This document shows, one piece after another, positions 1-9,896 of a stretch of 64,000 nucleotides of DNA. Positions within the stretch are counted from its first letter, which is position 1. Each line of letters starts with the position of its first letter. The DNA lies in the NCBI GenBank assembly GCA_030949405.1, contig JAUZSN010000002.1, positions 248,001 to 312,000 on the forward strand, written 5' to 3'. The translations under genes and the position numbers were made by a program. The stretch comes from Methylococcales bacterium (GTDB lineage Bacteria > Pseudomonadota > Gammaproteobacteria > Methylococcales > Methylomonadaceae). The notes below the pieces were generated by a model. The model saw only the letters and a program-made list of their open reading frames with translations. It had not been told where the DNA came from and did not search any database.

Positions 1-703
1 GTTGATTGACCGCACCAATTTCGATCCATTCCCCTAACCGTGTTTTCAACGTTGTTTTAGCTTGATGTGTTTTTATATCCGTATTCGTGTGTAAACGTTC
101 AGACCACGGAGAGATTTCCAAGAGAACCTGTTCACCGTTCAATCGGGGTAATACGGCAAAGCCCGTACTGACTTCAATTTGTTGTTGCTGTTGCCTAACA
201 ACCCGTTGACCATAACGGTTTATATAGCGGTGTGTCTGATGAATAGGAAGATAACGACCCACATTTATATGAGCCGCTGTTCCTTCTAAGGTGGTTAATA
301 TTTGTTGATGATTCGCATTGTCTTGTTGCTGTTGATAATTCGCGGTCACTTGTCCTTGTAGGTTTGAATTCTGACCCACTAAAATGTTAAGGTTAATCCC
401 TGCATTTAACTGTTCGGCACTCAAGTCTTCACTCTGAATAACCGTGATCGTCAAATTTGTTAGGACGCTATCCAGTTGTTTGATAACCGCTTTAATTTCA
501 CGCAGTTTTTCAGGACGGGTTTGAATGATTAAATTAAAACCATCAGGGATTAAACTATCAGATTCATCTAAAAAGGGGGCGATGATCGGTTCTATTTCTG
601 AGGCAAGTCGGTTAGAAAGTGGAATAATTTCCATGACCGTTTCAGCGGCAAAAGTCGCTAAATGGGGTAAAAATAAACTTAAAAATAATAGGATTCGCCC
701 CAT
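1..703 (-). CDS. Secretin-like N-domain protein, 3' end beyond window
   Basis: An open frame on the minus strand starts at an ATG at 703 and runs without a stop off the left edge (234 residues visible). A GGAGG ribosome site lies 5-6 bases before the ATG. Residues 1-20 look like a signal peptide (hydrophobic, ending around TFAAE). The next part, PLSNRLASEIEPIIAPFLD and then FNLIIQTRPEKLREIKAVIKQLD, matches the pattern of the short NolW/secretin N1 domains of GspD and PilQ. A Q-rich stretch follows at about residue 135. Any membrane-embedded secretin core would lie outside the window. It begins only 18 bases after the glgA stop, so it is probably co-transcribed with glgB-glgA, an unexpected pairing. 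I infer a periplasmic or outer-membrane protein; the exact role is unknown. Confidence 0.7.
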   Translation of the reverse strand, partial: MGRILLFLSLFLPHLATFAAETVMEIIPLSNRLASEIEPIIAPFLDESDSLIPDGFNLIIQTRPEKLREIKAVIKQLDSVLTNLTITVIQSEDLSAEQLNAGINLNILVGQNSNLQGQVTANYQQQQDNANHQQILTTLEGTAAHINVGRYLPIHQTHRYINRYGQRVVRQQQQQIEVSTGFAVLPRLNGEQVLLEISPWSERLHTNTDIKTHQAKTTLKTRLGEWIEIGAVNQ

Positions 704-721
704 CTAGCCCTCCAAAAATCG

Positions 722-2155
722 TTATAATTTTTTGTAAAGTGATAAGTACTGTTTAGCACTATTTTGCCATGAAAAATCTTTTTTCATACAGTTACGTTGC
801 AATTTTTTCCAAACGGGTTTGTCATAAAATAAAATCAATGCCCGCTTAACGGCTTCGATTAAAGAATCTGCACTGGCATCATGAAAAGCAATGCCTGTCG
901 CGGTATTATTAGCGATACTTTCAGGCAAGGTATCTTTAATTGTATCGGCCAACCCTCCTGTTTTTCTTACAATGGGAATCGTCCCATAACGCTGACTATA
1001 GAGCTGATTTAAACCACAGGGTTCAAAACGCGAAGGCATCATGAAAATATCAATGCCTGCTTCAATCAAATGCGCAAGGGATTCATCATAGCCTAACGTC
1101 ACTGAAATTTTATCAGGATGGAGCAAGGTTAGGTTATGTAATCGATGTTCAAAGTCAGGCTCACCACTGCCTAATAAAACAAACTGAATGGGTAAGAGTA
1201 ACATTTCAGCTAAACAGTCTAAAATAAGATCAATTCCTTTTTGCTCAACTAATCGACTAATCATCCCAAAAATAGGAATGTCCTTGTCAATGGGTAAGAA
1301 AAGTCGTTTTTGTAAGGCGATTTTATTGGATTGTTTGTAGTCTAAATTATCGACATTGTAATGTTGAGTAATATGTTCATCGGTCTCTGGATCCCATACT
1401 TGGGTATCAATGCCATTAATAATTCCTGACAAACTGTCTTGCTTGTAATGCAGTAAGCCTTCAAGTCCATAGCCCAGTTCTGAGGTTTGTATTTCTAAAG
1501 CATAACGAGGGCTGACAGTGGTGATATGGTCAGCATAAACCAACCCCCCTTTAATTAACGACAGCATTCCGTAAAATTCCAAGCCATCAGGATGCCAAAG
1601 CTGATTCGGTAAATTTAACGTTAAATATTTATCCGCAGGATATAAGCCTTGGTACGCTAAATTATGAATAGTAAATACGGTCGCAGGACGCTGTAACTCA
1701 AGACTTAGAAGGGCGGGAACCAACCCTGTTTGCCAGTCATTACAATGGACAACATCAGGTTTCCATTCCAAATACGTTCTATTCATGGCAATTTCGGTTG
1801 CAACTTTACAAAATAGCGTAAAACGTTCTAAATTGTTTTCCCAAGGATTACCTTTCGGGTCACTATAAGGATTTCCAGGTAAATTAAAAAAAGGCGGGTA
1901 ATCAACGAGCCAAATAGTTACCTGACTATTGGGAAGCTTGGTTTCTAAAATATGGACTTCAGAATTATCAATACAAATCGTACAACGATGATGAACGGGT
2001 TCGGTGATATTTAAACTTTGATAATAAGGCAGTAAGATGTGAATGCTTTGTGAAAGCTCATTTAAGGCTTTGGGCAGACTTCCCGAAACATCGGCAAGAC
2101 CACCTGTTTTAATAAGAGGATGGGCTTCACTACTGACAAAAAGTATTTTTTTCAT
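722..2155 (-). CDS. glgA: Glycogen synthase (ADP-glucose:glucan glucosyltransferase)
   Basis: This GT5 enzyme of 477 residues transfers glucose from ADP-glucose to the growing alpha-1,4-glucan chain in the cytoplasm. The N terminus carries the ADP-glucose binding motif KTGGLADV (residues 17-24). The C-terminal half has the GT-B fold signatures MISRLVEQKGIDLI, SRFEPCGLNQLYS and KTGGLADTI. The length is normal for bacterial GlgA. It is the second gene of a leftward glgB-glgA unit; the 65-base gap between them contains a long palindrome. The start is the ATG immediately before KKILFVSSE, the usual GlgA N terminus. Confidence 0.95.
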   Translation of the reverse strand: MKKILFVSSEAHPLIKTGGLADVSGSLPKALNELSQSIHILLPYYQSLNITEPVHHRCTICIDNSEVHILETKLPNSQVTIWLVDYPPFFNLPGNPYSDPKGNPWENNLERFTLFCKVATEIAMNRTYLEWKPDVVHCNDWQTGLVPALLSLELQRPATVFTIHNLAYQGLYPADKYLTLNLPNQLWHPDGLEFYGMLSLIKGGLVYADHITTVSPRYALEIQTSELGYGLEGLLHYKQDSLSGIINGIDTQVWDPETDEHITQHYNVDNLDYKQSNKIALQKRLFLPIDKDIPIFGMISRLVEQKGIDLILDCLAEMLLLPIQFVLLGSGEPDFEHRLHNLTLLHPDKISVTLGYDESLAHLIEAGIDIFMMPSRFEPCGLNQLYSQRYGTIPIVRKTGGLADTIKDTLPESIANNTATGIAFHDASADSLIEAVKRALILFYDKPVWKKLQRNCMKKDFSWQNSAKQYLSLYKKL

Positions 2156-2182
2156 AAATTTTGATGTTGCAAGATTTTAATA

Positions 2183-2211
2183 ATGTAGGATAGTTATTAA
2201 CTATCCTACAT
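2183..2211. repeat. 29-bp perfect palindrome between glgB and glgA
   Basis: Arms of 14 bases (ATGTAGGATAGTTA and its exact complement) are separated by a single T. The palindrome sits between the glgB stop and the glgA start. With no U tract on the minus-strand side it does not look like a classic terminator. It may be a dispersed palindromic repeat, an mRNA-stabilising hairpin or a protein-binding site. Confidence 0.6.
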
Positions 2212-2220
2212 GACTTAAGA

Positions 2221-4395
2221 CTATAATTTCAATACAATCGCCGCTAGTGGGGGTAAGGTAAGTGTAATCGAATGAGGGTGATTCATCCAGGATTCAGATT
2301 CCGAAATGATTTGACCATTACCGATATTACTTCCCCAGTAATAACTGGAATCAGAGTTTAAAATTTCAGTATAACTTCCTGCGATAGGCACCCCGATACG
2401 ATAATTTTCTCTAGGAACGGGGGTGAAATTTAAAATAATAACTAAATCCTCTTCCGCAGTTTTACGACGATAGCTAATCACCGATTGTTGCACATCATGA
2501 CAATCAATCCATTCAAAGCCTTCATTATCAAAGTCATGTTGAAAAAGTGCGGGGTGTTTAGAATACAGTTTATTTAAATCTCTTATTAGAGTTTGAATGC
2601 CTTGATGTTGTGGGTAATCCAGTTGAAACCAATCAAGAGCTTGATTAAAATTCCATTCCGCCCCTTGTGCAAATTCACAGCCTTGAAATAAAAGTTTTTT
2701 ACCTGGGTAGGTAAACATAAAACAATATAATAATCGTAAATTAGCAAACTTTTGCCATTCATCTCCTGGCATTTTAGAGAGCATTGAGCCTTTGCCATGA
2801 ACGACCTCATCATGCGAAAAAGGTAACACAAAATTTTCAGTGAATGCATAAAGCATTCCAAAGGTTAACTGATCGTGATGATGACTTCGATGAACCGAAT
2901 CTAAACTCATGTACGACAGCATGTCGTGCATCCAGCCCATGTTCCATTTCATCGAAAAACCTAACCCACCTGTCCATGTTGGACGTGTAACTTGAGGCCA
3001 TGAGGTTGATTCCTCGGCCATAATTACGGTACCAGGATGTTGCTCATGGGTCACAGAATTTAAATCTCTTAGAAAATCAATCGCTTCTAAATTTTCATTC
3101 CCCCCATACATATTGGGTACCCAATCATTTTCTTCGCGGGAATAATCCAAATAGAGCATAGAGGCAACCGCATCGACTCGCAGACCATCTAAATGAAATT
3201 CTTCTAACCAAAAAATAGCGCTGGCCAGTAAAAAGTTTTTAACTTCATTACGGCTGTAGTTATAAATGAGCGTTCCCCAATCACGATGCTCGCCTTTGCG
3301 GGGATCTTCATGCTCATAGAGGGGACTGCCATCAAAACGCGCCAATGCAAAGGTATCTTTTGGAAAATGAGCAGGCACCCAATCTAAAATTACGCCAATG
3401 TCGTGGCGGTGACAATAATCAACAAAATAACGAAAATCATCAGGTGATCCATGACGACTACTGGGGGCAAAATAACCTGTGGTTTGATAGCCCCACGAAG
3501 CATCTAACGGGTGTTCCGTGATCGGTAATAATTCAATATGGCTAAAGCCTAATTTTTTAACATACTCAACAAGCTGGGCGGCTAATTCACGATAATTTAA
3601 AAAATTACCGCGTACATCACGTTGCCAAGACCCTAGGTGTACTTCATAAATAGACATCGGCGCATGTAACCAATCATAATCTTTACGCTGATCCACCCAT
3701 TGACCATCTTGCCATTGATACGGTTTTTTTTGTCTAATAATCGAAGCCGTTTGCGGTCTAAATTCAAACTCTTGCCCATAAGGATCCACTTTGGTTAATA
3801 TTTCTTGGGTTTTTTGATTAAGAATTTCAAACCGATACAAACAAACAGAATTTAAATTAGGAATAAAAATTTCCCATATTCCACAATTGCCTAAATTTCG
3901 CATAGGATTACAACGGCCATCCCAGCGATTAAAGTCACCAATAACACTAACACGCTGCGCATTAGGGGCCCAAACGGCAAAATAAATACCACTAACACCA
4001 TCAACCGTGCGTGAATGTGCGCCTAGTTTCCGATAAATGTGCCAGTGCTTCCCTTCACTAAATAAATGTTGGTCAAACTCAGGTAATTGTGATGGAAAAT
4101 CATACGGGTCATAAAATTTAAAGGGGTGACCCTCTTTATCAACCCCATGTAATTCATAATGTTTTAAGGTTTTTGTATTTACTAAAAGACATTCAAAAAA
4201 ATCAGTTCCATTAATGCGTTGTAACTCGCCATAGCCTGTAATAGAAACGCTTTCTGCGTAAGGTAAATAAACAGTTATTTTGGTTTGCTTATTTTTAGTA
4301 TGACGACCTAAAATTGAAAAAGGGTCATGATGGGTTGCCTCACTGATTTTTATTGAATCAGAATCAAGCGTAATTTTTTTTTGTTGCTTGTTCAC
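2221..4395 (-). CDS. glgB: 1,4-alpha-glucan branching enzyme
   Basis: This GH13 branching enzyme (724 residues) introduces alpha-1,6 branches into glycogen. Two N-terminal beta-sandwich regions (about 20-110 and 130-225, the second the CBM48 type with [18 protein letters not shown]) precede the catalytic barrel. Catalytic residues are visible: nucleophile Asp408 in [11 protein letters not shown], acid/base Glu461 in MAEES and transition-state Asp529 in [11 protein letters not shown]. The length and spacing match E. coli GlgB closely. It is the first gene of the leftward glycogen unit and is divergent from glgC across a 93-base gap that must hold both promoters. Confidence 0.96.
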   Translation of the reverse strand: MNKQQKKITLDSDSIKISEATHHDPFSILGRHTKNKQTKITVYLPYAESVSITGYGELQRINGTDFFECLLVNTKTLKHYELHGVDKEGHPFKFYDPYDFPSQLPEFDQHLFSEGKHWHIYRKLGAHSRTVDGVSGIYFAVWAPNAQRVSVIGDFNRWDGRCNPMRNLGNCGIWEIFIPNLNSVCLYRFEILNQKTQEILTKVDPYGQEFEFRPQTASIIRQKKPYQWQDGQWVDQRKDYDWLHAPMSIYEVHLGSWQRDVRGNFLNYRELAAQLVEYVKKLGFSHIELLPITEHPLDASWGYQTTGYFAPSSRHGSPDDFRYFVDYCHRHDIGVILDWVPAHFPKDTFALARFDGSPLYEHEDPRKGEHRDWGTLIYNYSRNEVKNFLLASAIFWLEEFHLDGLRVDAVASMLYLDYSREENDWVPNMYGGNENLEAIDFLRDLNSVTHEQHPGTVIMAEESTSWPQVTRPTWTGGLGFSMKWNMGWMHDMLSYMSLDSVHRSHHHDQLTFGMLYAFTENFVLPFSHDEVVHGKGSMLSKMPGDEWQKFANLRLLYCFMFTYPGKKLLFQGCEFAQGAEWNFNQALDWFQLDYPQHQGIQTLIRDLNKLYSKHPALFQHDFDNEGFEWIDCHDVQQSVISYRRKTAEEDLVIILNFTPVPRENYRIGVPIAGSYTEILNSDSSYYWGSNIGNGQIISESESWMNHPHSITLTLPPLAAIVLKL

Positions 4396-4488
4396 TTTGT
4401 ATTGCCTCAGTGTAGTAAAATGGATTAGTAAGTCATGTTACCAAATTAAATTTAGTCTGTAACAGTCAATTTCATAAAGAGGATAAAA

Positions 4489-5772
4489 ATGTCAGATTTA
4501 ACAAATCAACCTCATGAGCGTTTTGTTAGCCATCTAACTCGTAACACAGTTGCATTAATTTTAGCAGGAGGCCGAGGGTCAAGGCTAAAACAAATGACCG
4601 ATTGGCGGGCAAAACCTGCTGTTCCTTTTGGAGGTAAATTTCGAATAATTGATTTTCCACTCTCTAACTGTGTCAATTCAGGCATTCGTAAAATTGGGGT
4701 TTTAACCCAATATAAATCAGATTCACTCATTCGCCATATTCAACAAGGTTGGAGTTTTTTACGCGGTGAATTTGGTGAATTTGTCGATTTATTACCTGCA
4801 CAACAACGGATTAATGAAAGTTCATGGTATCAAGGTACAGCCGATGCCATCTATCAAAATATTGATATTCTTCGTTCGATCAACCCTGAATATATTTTAG
4901 TGTTAGCGGGCGACCATATTTACAAAATGGATTATGGGCAAATGTTAGCCGATCATGTGACTAAAGATGCTGATTTAACCATCGGGTGTATTGAAGTTTC
5001 ATTGGAAGATGCCACCGCATTTGGGGTTATTGGTATTGATGAAAATCGACGGGTTAATGCTTTTGTTGAAAAACCTGAAAATCCGCCAGTCATGCCAGGA
5101 CGTAGTAATACCGCATTAGCATCGATGGGAATTTATGTGTTTAAAACCGAATTCTTATTTGAGAAATTAGCCAAAGATGCTGAAAACCCTAATTCTAGCC
5201 GTGATTTCGGTAAAGATATTATCCCTTCAGTGATTAATGACCATAAAGTTAATGCCTACCCATTTTTAGACTTACAAAGCGGTCAGCAAAGTTATTGGCG
5301 CGATGTCGGTACCATTGACGCATATTGGTCTGCAAATATGGAATTAATTGGGGTTAATCCTGAATTAAATCTTTATGATAATAGCTGGCCTATCTGGACT
5401 TATCAGGCACAAACCCCGCCTGCAAAATTTGTATTTAATGATGATGACCGTCGAGGGGAAGCAGTTGACTCCATGATTTCAGGAGGCTGTGTTATTTCTG
5501 GATCTAAAGTAACCCACTCCTTGTTATTTTCAAATGTACGTGTGAATTCATATAGCCACTTAAAAGATGCGATAATTTTACCGTCAGTCACCATCGGTCG
5601 CCATTGCCGAATTACGAAAGCCATTGTTGAAAAAGGCTGTAAAATTCCTGAAGGAACGATTATTGGTGAAGATAGAGCCGAAGATGAAAGACGATTTGAA
5701 GTCAGTGAAAGCGGCGTAGTATTAGTAACAGCAACCATGTTAGGGCAAGGACGATTTCGTGACAGAATGTAA
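4489..5772 (+). CDS. glgC: Glucose-1-phosphate adenylyltransferase
   Basis: The enzyme makes ADP-glucose from glucose-1-phosphate and ATP, the committed step of glycogen synthesis. The 427 residues show the nucleotidyltransferase signature [19 protein letters not shown] (about 24-42), the sugar-phosphate loop [11 protein letters not shown] and FVEKPE, followed by a left-handed beta-helix C terminus. An AAGAGGA ribosome site precedes the ATG. It is the first gene of the rightward unit and overlaps the downstream GH57 gene by 14 bases, so translation is probably coupled. GlgC is usually allosterically regulated by central metabolites; the effector cannot be read from the sequence. Confidence 0.96.
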   Translation: MSDLTNQPHERFVSHLTRNTVALILAGGRGSRLKQMTDWRAKPAVPFGGKFRIIDFPLSNCVNSGIRKIGVLTQYKSDSLIRHIQQGWSFLRGEFGEFVDLLPAQQRINESSWYQGTADAIYQNIDILRSINPEYILVLAGDHIYKMDYGQMLADHVTKDADLTIGCIEVSLEDATAFGVIGIDENRRVNAFVEKPENPPVMPGRSNTALASMGIYVFKTEFLFEKLAKDAENPNSSRDFGKDIIPSVINDHKVNAYPFLDLQSGQQSYWRDVGTIDAYWSANMELIGVNPELNLYDNSWPIWTYQAQTPPAKFVFNDDDRRGEAVDSMISGGCVISGSKVTHSLLFSNVRVNSYSHLKDAIILPSVTIGRHCRITKAIVEKGCKIPEGTIIGEDRAEDERRFEVSESGVVLVTATMLGQGRFRDRM

Positions 5773-7444
5773 AAAATTAAAATTAGTCTTATGCTGGCAC
5801 ATGCACCAGCCTGAGTATAGAAATTTACAAAGTGGCGATTATAAATTGCCTTGGACTTATTTACATGTCATCAAAGACTATGTCGATATGGTCGCCCATT
5901 TAGAAGCGACTCCCAATGCAAAAGCCGTTGTTAATTTTGCACCGATTTTACTTGAACAAATTGAAGACTATAGTCACCAGTTACACGATTATTTACGTAA
6001 TGGAAAACCGCTAAGAGACAGTTTATTAGCCGCTCTTGCTAATCCTGAAGCCATTACAAATGCGGATGATCGTTTACAAATCATTAAAAATTGTAAAAAA
6101 GCCAATAAAGAACGCCAAATTGAACGTTATTCTAAATTTTCAGACCTTCTTAAAATAGCCGATGAGTTAGAAGAAACTGACTGTGCTATGGACTACATTA
6201 GTTCACAATTTATGAGTGATATTGTAGTTTGGTATCATCTTGCTTGGATGGGTGAAACGGTTAAGTTATCCGACAAAAACATTCAAAAATTAATTGAACA
6301 AGGATCTAACTTTAGCTTAGAAAATAGGACTCATCTTTTAAAAGTTATTTCTGATTTACTCTCTCATGTGCTTAATCGCTATAAAGTATTAGCACAAAGT
6401 GGACAAATTGAACTTTCGGTCACCCCTTACGCCCATCCCATTGTGCCTTTAATGTTGGATATTAAAACGACGTGTGAAGCGATGCCTGATGCGCCCTTAC
6501 CTCAGTTAGAAAATTATCCTGGGGGCGAAGAGCGCGTACAATGGCATTTGAAAAAAGGGGTTGAAACCTTTAATCATTTTTTTGGCTTTACCCCTAAAGG
6601 CTGTTGGCCTTCAGAGGGAGCGGTTAGTTCCGAAACGTTAAAAATTCTGGCTGATTTTGGGTTTGATTGGGCGGCAACAGGGGGAAGCGTCTTACACAAT
6701 AGCCTTAATAGTTCAGAGCAACAGGGAGTAAGTATTCATCAACCCTTTAAATTAAAAGAAACTAATATTGCTTGTTTTTTTAGAGATGATGGCTTATCGG
6801 ATTTAATTGGTTTTGAATACTCTAAATGGCATGCAGATGATGCGGTTAATAATTTAATTGAACATTTAGAAAACATTGGCACGAATAAAGAAAATGATAT
6901 TGTATCCATTATTATGGATGGTGAAAATGCGTGGGAATATTTTCCTAATAATGGTTATCATTTTTTAAACGCGCTGTATAAACGTTTAGCCGATCATCCC
7001 ACCATTGAACTGAGTACCTTTTCAGAGTGTTTAGCGGAAAAATCAGACGTAAAAACACTGAATAAACTCATTGCAGGCAGTTGGGTTTACGGGACATTTT
7101 CAACATGGGTTGGTGATAATGATAAAAACCGTGGCTGGGATATGTTGGGTGATGTTAAAAAATGTTTTGATAACGTTATTCCCACAGGCCGTTTAAATGC
7201 AGAACAAACTAAAAAAGCGGAAATACAACTGGCTGTTTGTGAAGGCTCTGATTGGTTTTGGTGGTTTGGTGATTACAACCCAAATGAAGCCGTCAGTGAT
7301 TTTGAAAAACAGTTTCGTCTGAATTTAACCAACCTCTATTCATTATTGGGTGAACAACCCCCTAGTTATTTAACCCATTCATTTACCCAAGGTTCAGGTA
7401 CACCTGTCATGGGTGGCGCAATGCGACCTGGAACAGAACATTAA
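5759..7444 (+). CDS. Glycoside hydrolase family 57 protein
   Basis: The gene starts with GTG inside the end of glgC. The 561-residue protein begins with the GH57 hallmark HMHQP (residues 14-18) and has later family motifs [12 protein letters not shown] (candidate nucleophile Glu) and [11 protein letters not shown] (candidate acid/base Asp), then a helical C-terminal segment. GH57 enzymes are retaining alpha-glucan hydrolases or transferases (amylase, branching enzyme, 4-alpha-glucanotransferase types). Position between glgC and malQ points to glycogen or maltodextrin remodelling in the cytoplasm; no signal peptide is visible. The exact specificity cannot be assigned from motifs alone. Confidence 0.88.
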   Translation: MTECKKLKLVLCWHMHQPEYRNLQSGDYKLPWTYLHVIKDYVDMVAHLEATPNAKAVVNFAPILLEQIEDYSHQLHDYLRNGKPLRDSLLAALANPEAITNADDRLQIIKNCKKANKERQIERYSKFSDLLKIADELEETDCAMDYISSQFMSDIVVWYHLAWMGETVKLSDKNIQKLIEQGSNFSLENRTHLLKVISDLLSHVLNRYKVLAQSGQIELSVTPYAHPIVPLMLDIKTTCEAMPDAPLPQLENYPGGEERVQWHLKKGVETFNHFFGFTPKGCWPSEGAVSSETLKILADFGFDWAATGGSVLHNSLNSSEQQGVSIHQPFKLKETNIACFFRDDGLSDLIGFEYSKWHADDAVNNLIEHLENIGTNKENDIVSIIMDGENAWEYFPNNGYHFLNALYKRLADHPTIELSTFSECLAEKSDVKTLNKLIAGSWVYGTFSTWVGDNDKNRGWDMLGDVKKCFDNVIPTGRLNAEQTKKAEIQLAVCEGSDWFWWFGDYNPNEAVSDFEKQFRLNLTNLYSLLGEQPPSYLTHSFTQGSGTPVMGGAMRPGTEH

Positions 7445-7504
7445 CTTAATCAATGAGAGCTATTGTCAAAATAGCTCTTGCCTCTCAAACAGGAGATAAT
7501 AAAC

Positions 7505-8977
7505 GTGGCAACACTTTTAGAACAACGACGGGCGGGTGTATTGCTACATATTACCTCATTACCTGGAAATTATGTAAAAGGGGATATGGGTAAAGAAGCC
7601 TATCATTTCATCAAATTTTTACATGACTCAGGTATCACCGTTTGGCAAACACTCCCTTTAGGTGTCCCACATAGTGACGGTTCCCCTTATCAATGCTTAT
7701 CAGCCCATGCAGGAAACCCTGCGTTAATCAGCTTAGAATGGCTTAAAGAAAAAGGCTGGCTACATCACACAGAAAGCTGTGAGCATTGTGAAGCGGAAGA
7801 TAATTTTACAAAAAAATGTTTATTAACCAAGTCTTTTTATGGGTTTCAATCCTTAGCAACGCTAGAAGAAAAAAATGAGTTTAAACAGTTTTGTGATGAT
7901 AAAGCCGCTTGGTTAGATGACTTTGCTTTATTCATGGCCTTTAGAGCAGAATACAATTTACAGTGCTGGAATCAATGGCCAGAGCCGATCAAGCAACGGC
8001 GCTCAAAAGCAATTAAAGAAGCTAAATTACGCTTAAAACATTTTATTGAAATTATAAAGTTTGAACAGTATATCTTTTTTACCCAGTGGCTAGAGCTAAA
8101 AAAGTTTGCTGCCGAATACAATGTCCTATTGCTGGGTGATATTCCTATTTTTGTCTCGTATGATAGCGTTGATGTTTGGGTGGATCGTAAAGTTTTCAAA
8201 CTTAATAAAGACGGTGAAATGCCTGTTGTTGCGGGGGTTCCGCCCGATTACTTTTCAAAAACAGGCCAGCGTTGGGGGAATCCTCATTATAACTGGAAAT
8301 ATTTACAAAAAACAGGATTTGAATGGTGGGTGAAACGCTTAGAAACTCAGCTAGAATTATTTGATATTGTTCGTATCGATCATTTTAGGGGCCTAGAATC
8401 GGCATGGGAAATCCCTGCCAGTGAAAAAACAGCAATCAAAGGGAAATGGGTTAAAGCACCTGGTGACGCTCTCTTAGATGCAATACAAAACGCATTTAGT
8501 GACATTCCCTTGGTTGCTGAAGATTTAGGTGAAATCACCGATGAAGTGGATAAACTTAGAACTGATTTTAATCTTCCAGGGATGAAAATTTTACAATTTG
8601 CGTTTGGCGATAATGCCAATAATCCGTATTTACCGCACAATTATGAAAATAACAGCGTTGTTTATACGGGAACCCATGATAACGATACGACTTTAGGCTG
8701 GTATGAGCCTTTAGACGATCATGAGAGACATCGTATTTATGAGTTGCTGGGTAAACCGAATGAAGGAATGCCGTGGGCTTTAATTCAAGCCGCTTTTTCA
8801 TCGGTTGCAAACCTTGCCGTTATTCCTTTGCAAGATATTTTAGAATTAAACTCAGAAGGTCGAATGAATGTTCCAGGAACCACGACTGGAAACTGGAAAT
8901 GGCGATTTGATTGGAATCAACTTACCGCAGAAAAAGCAAATAAATTATCGCATTTAGTTAGATTATTTGGTCGATAA
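7505..8977 (+). CDS. malQ: 4-alpha-glucanotransferase (amylomaltase)
   Basis: This GH77 enzyme (490 residues) transfers alpha-1,4-glucan segments between maltodextrins and releases glucose during glycogen turnover. Visible motifs are GVLLHITSLPG at the N terminus, FDIVRIDHFRGLESAWEIP (nucleophile Asp in RIDHFRG), PLVAEDLGEI (catalytic Glu) and YTGTHDNDTTLGWY. I chose the GTG at 7505 because AGGAG lies 9 bases upstream; an in-frame TTG at 7478 would only add nine residues and lacks a ribosome site. It lies 60 bases after the GH57 gene and is probably the last gene of the glgC operon. Confidence 0.95.
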   Translation: MATLLEQRRAGVLLHITSLPGNYVKGDMGKEAYHFIKFLHDSGITVWQTLPLGVPHSDGSPYQCLSAHAGNPALISLEWLKEKGWLHHTESCEHCEAEDNFTKKCLLTKSFYGFQSLATLEEKNEFKQFCDDKAAWLDDFALFMAFRAEYNLQCWNQWPEPIKQRRSKAIKEAKLRLKHFIEIIKFEQYIFFTQWLELKKFAAEYNVLLLGDIPIFVSYDSVDVWVDRKVFKLNKDGEMPVVAGVPPDYFSKTGQRWGNPHYNWKYLQKTGFEWWVKRLETQLELFDIVRIDHFRGLESAWEIPASEKTAIKGKWVKAPGDALLDAIQNAFSDIPLVAEDLGEITDEVDKLRTDFNLPGMKILQFAFGDNANNPYLPHNYENNSVVYTGTHDNDTTLGWYEPLDDHERHRIYELLGKPNEGMPWALIQAAFSSVANLAVIPLQDILELNSEGRMNVPGTTTGNWKWRFDWNQLTAEKANKLSHLVRLFGR

Positions 8978-9082
8978 GTTTAGAGTGACAAATACCCCCA
9001 TTTTAAGAGGCGGGGGGGTTGAGGGAAGCTATTCATTGATAAAGATATAGATTTTGTTCAATTATTGGTATTTTTCATTTAG

Positions 9083-9163
9083 CTTAAAAAATAGTGTGGC
9101 GTAAAATAGCTTTAGCTATTGAACTCCGATTTAAACTGTAAACCGAAAAATGAAGAATGCCCA
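9083..9163 (+). repeat. Dispersed repeat copy 1 (partner inverted at 15292-15391)
   Basis: The segment opens with CTTAAAAAATAGTGTGGCGT, continues AAAATA and ends with TTTAAACTGTAAACCGAAAA followed by ATGAAGAATGCCCA. The reverse complement of 15292-15391 has almost the same outer sequences, with about 20 extra bases in the middle. The two copies face each other across the C1/pstB block. No coding capacity is seen. It resembles a small non-autonomous or intergenic repeat element. Confidence 0.7.
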
Positions 9164-9212
9164 ATGATTAGCTTCCTATTTAAGATACAAAGAATCCCCC
9201 TTTAAAGTTGTT

Positions 9213-9896
9213 ATGTATAAAAAATTTTCTATCATTATTCCAACGTTCAATGAAGAGCCGATTATTAAGAAATGTCTACTTGCATTACAGCCGTTACGTC
9301 AGCAAGCAACCTTGATTATTGCAGATGGTGGAAGTCAGGATAAGACCTTAAGTATGGCAACCCCGCTTGTTGATAAAATCGTTCATGCGGATAAAGGCCG
9401 TGCAAAACAAATGAATGCGGCCGCAAAACTCGCTCAAAGTGAGGTACTTATTTTTTTACATGCCGATACTTTTTTACCCGACAATGCATTAACGTTAATC
9501 GAACAGGGATTGCATTCAAATAAACACTGGGGGCGATTCAATATCAATTTAACAGGCCCTTCCGTATTAAAAATTATTTCACAAATGATGAACTGGCGAT
9601 CTTCTTTAACGGGAATTGCCACAGGCGATCAAGTTATTTTTGTTCGACAAACGCTATTTGAATACGTTAAGGGTTATCCTGAAATTGCATTAATGGAAGA
9701 TATTGCCCTGTCTAAAAAATTAAAATCAGAAAGCACCCCCTTTTGTTTAAAGGATAAAGTGCAAAGTTCTGGGCGACGCTGGCAACAGTTTGGTCTATTT
9801 CAAACCATTCTTTTAATGTGGAATTTACGATTGCGTTATTGGTTGGGACAATCCCCAGATAAACTGGCTAAACTTTATTATCAAGAGCAAGGTTAG
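9213..9896 (+). CDS. Family 2 glycosyltransferase (TIGR04283-like)
   Basis: The 227-residue protein has a GT-A fold pattern: SIIIPTFNEE at the N terminus, IIADGGSQDKT, GRAKQMNAAA, and the metal-binding FLHADTFLP. These features fit the TIGR04283 glycosyltransferase family, whose acceptors are mostly unknown. No transmembrane segments are obvious, although the WNLRLRYWLG region near the C terminus may touch the membrane. The stop codon is immediately followed by the ATG of the ATP-grasp gene, so the two are co-translated. That pairing with a RimK-like ligase and fae makes a sugar-transfer step in C1-cofactor assembly conceivable, but this is inference. Confidence 0.8.
   Translation: MYKKFSIIIPTFNEEPIIKKCLLALQPLRQQATLIIADGGSQDKTLSMATPLVDKIVHADKGRAKQMNAAAKLAQSEVLIFLHADTFLPDNALTLIEQGLHSNKHWGRFNINLTGPSVLKIISQMMNWRSSLTGIATGDQVIFVRQTLFEYVKGYPEIALMEDIALSKKLKSESTPFCLKDKVQSSGRRWQQFGLFQTILLMWNLRLRYWLGQSPDKLAKLYYQEQG

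Noticed and set aside
525-707. A 60-residue plus-strand reading frame near the left edge
   Set aside because: The minus strand here is open over the whole 703 bases, has a signal peptide, a ribosome site and a secretin-type domain, so the plus frame is a shadow.
8991-9018. Terminator after malQ (ACCCCC...GGGGGG)
   Set aside because: The stem is only C5/G5 with a 12-base loop and lacks a T tract; too weak to annotate.
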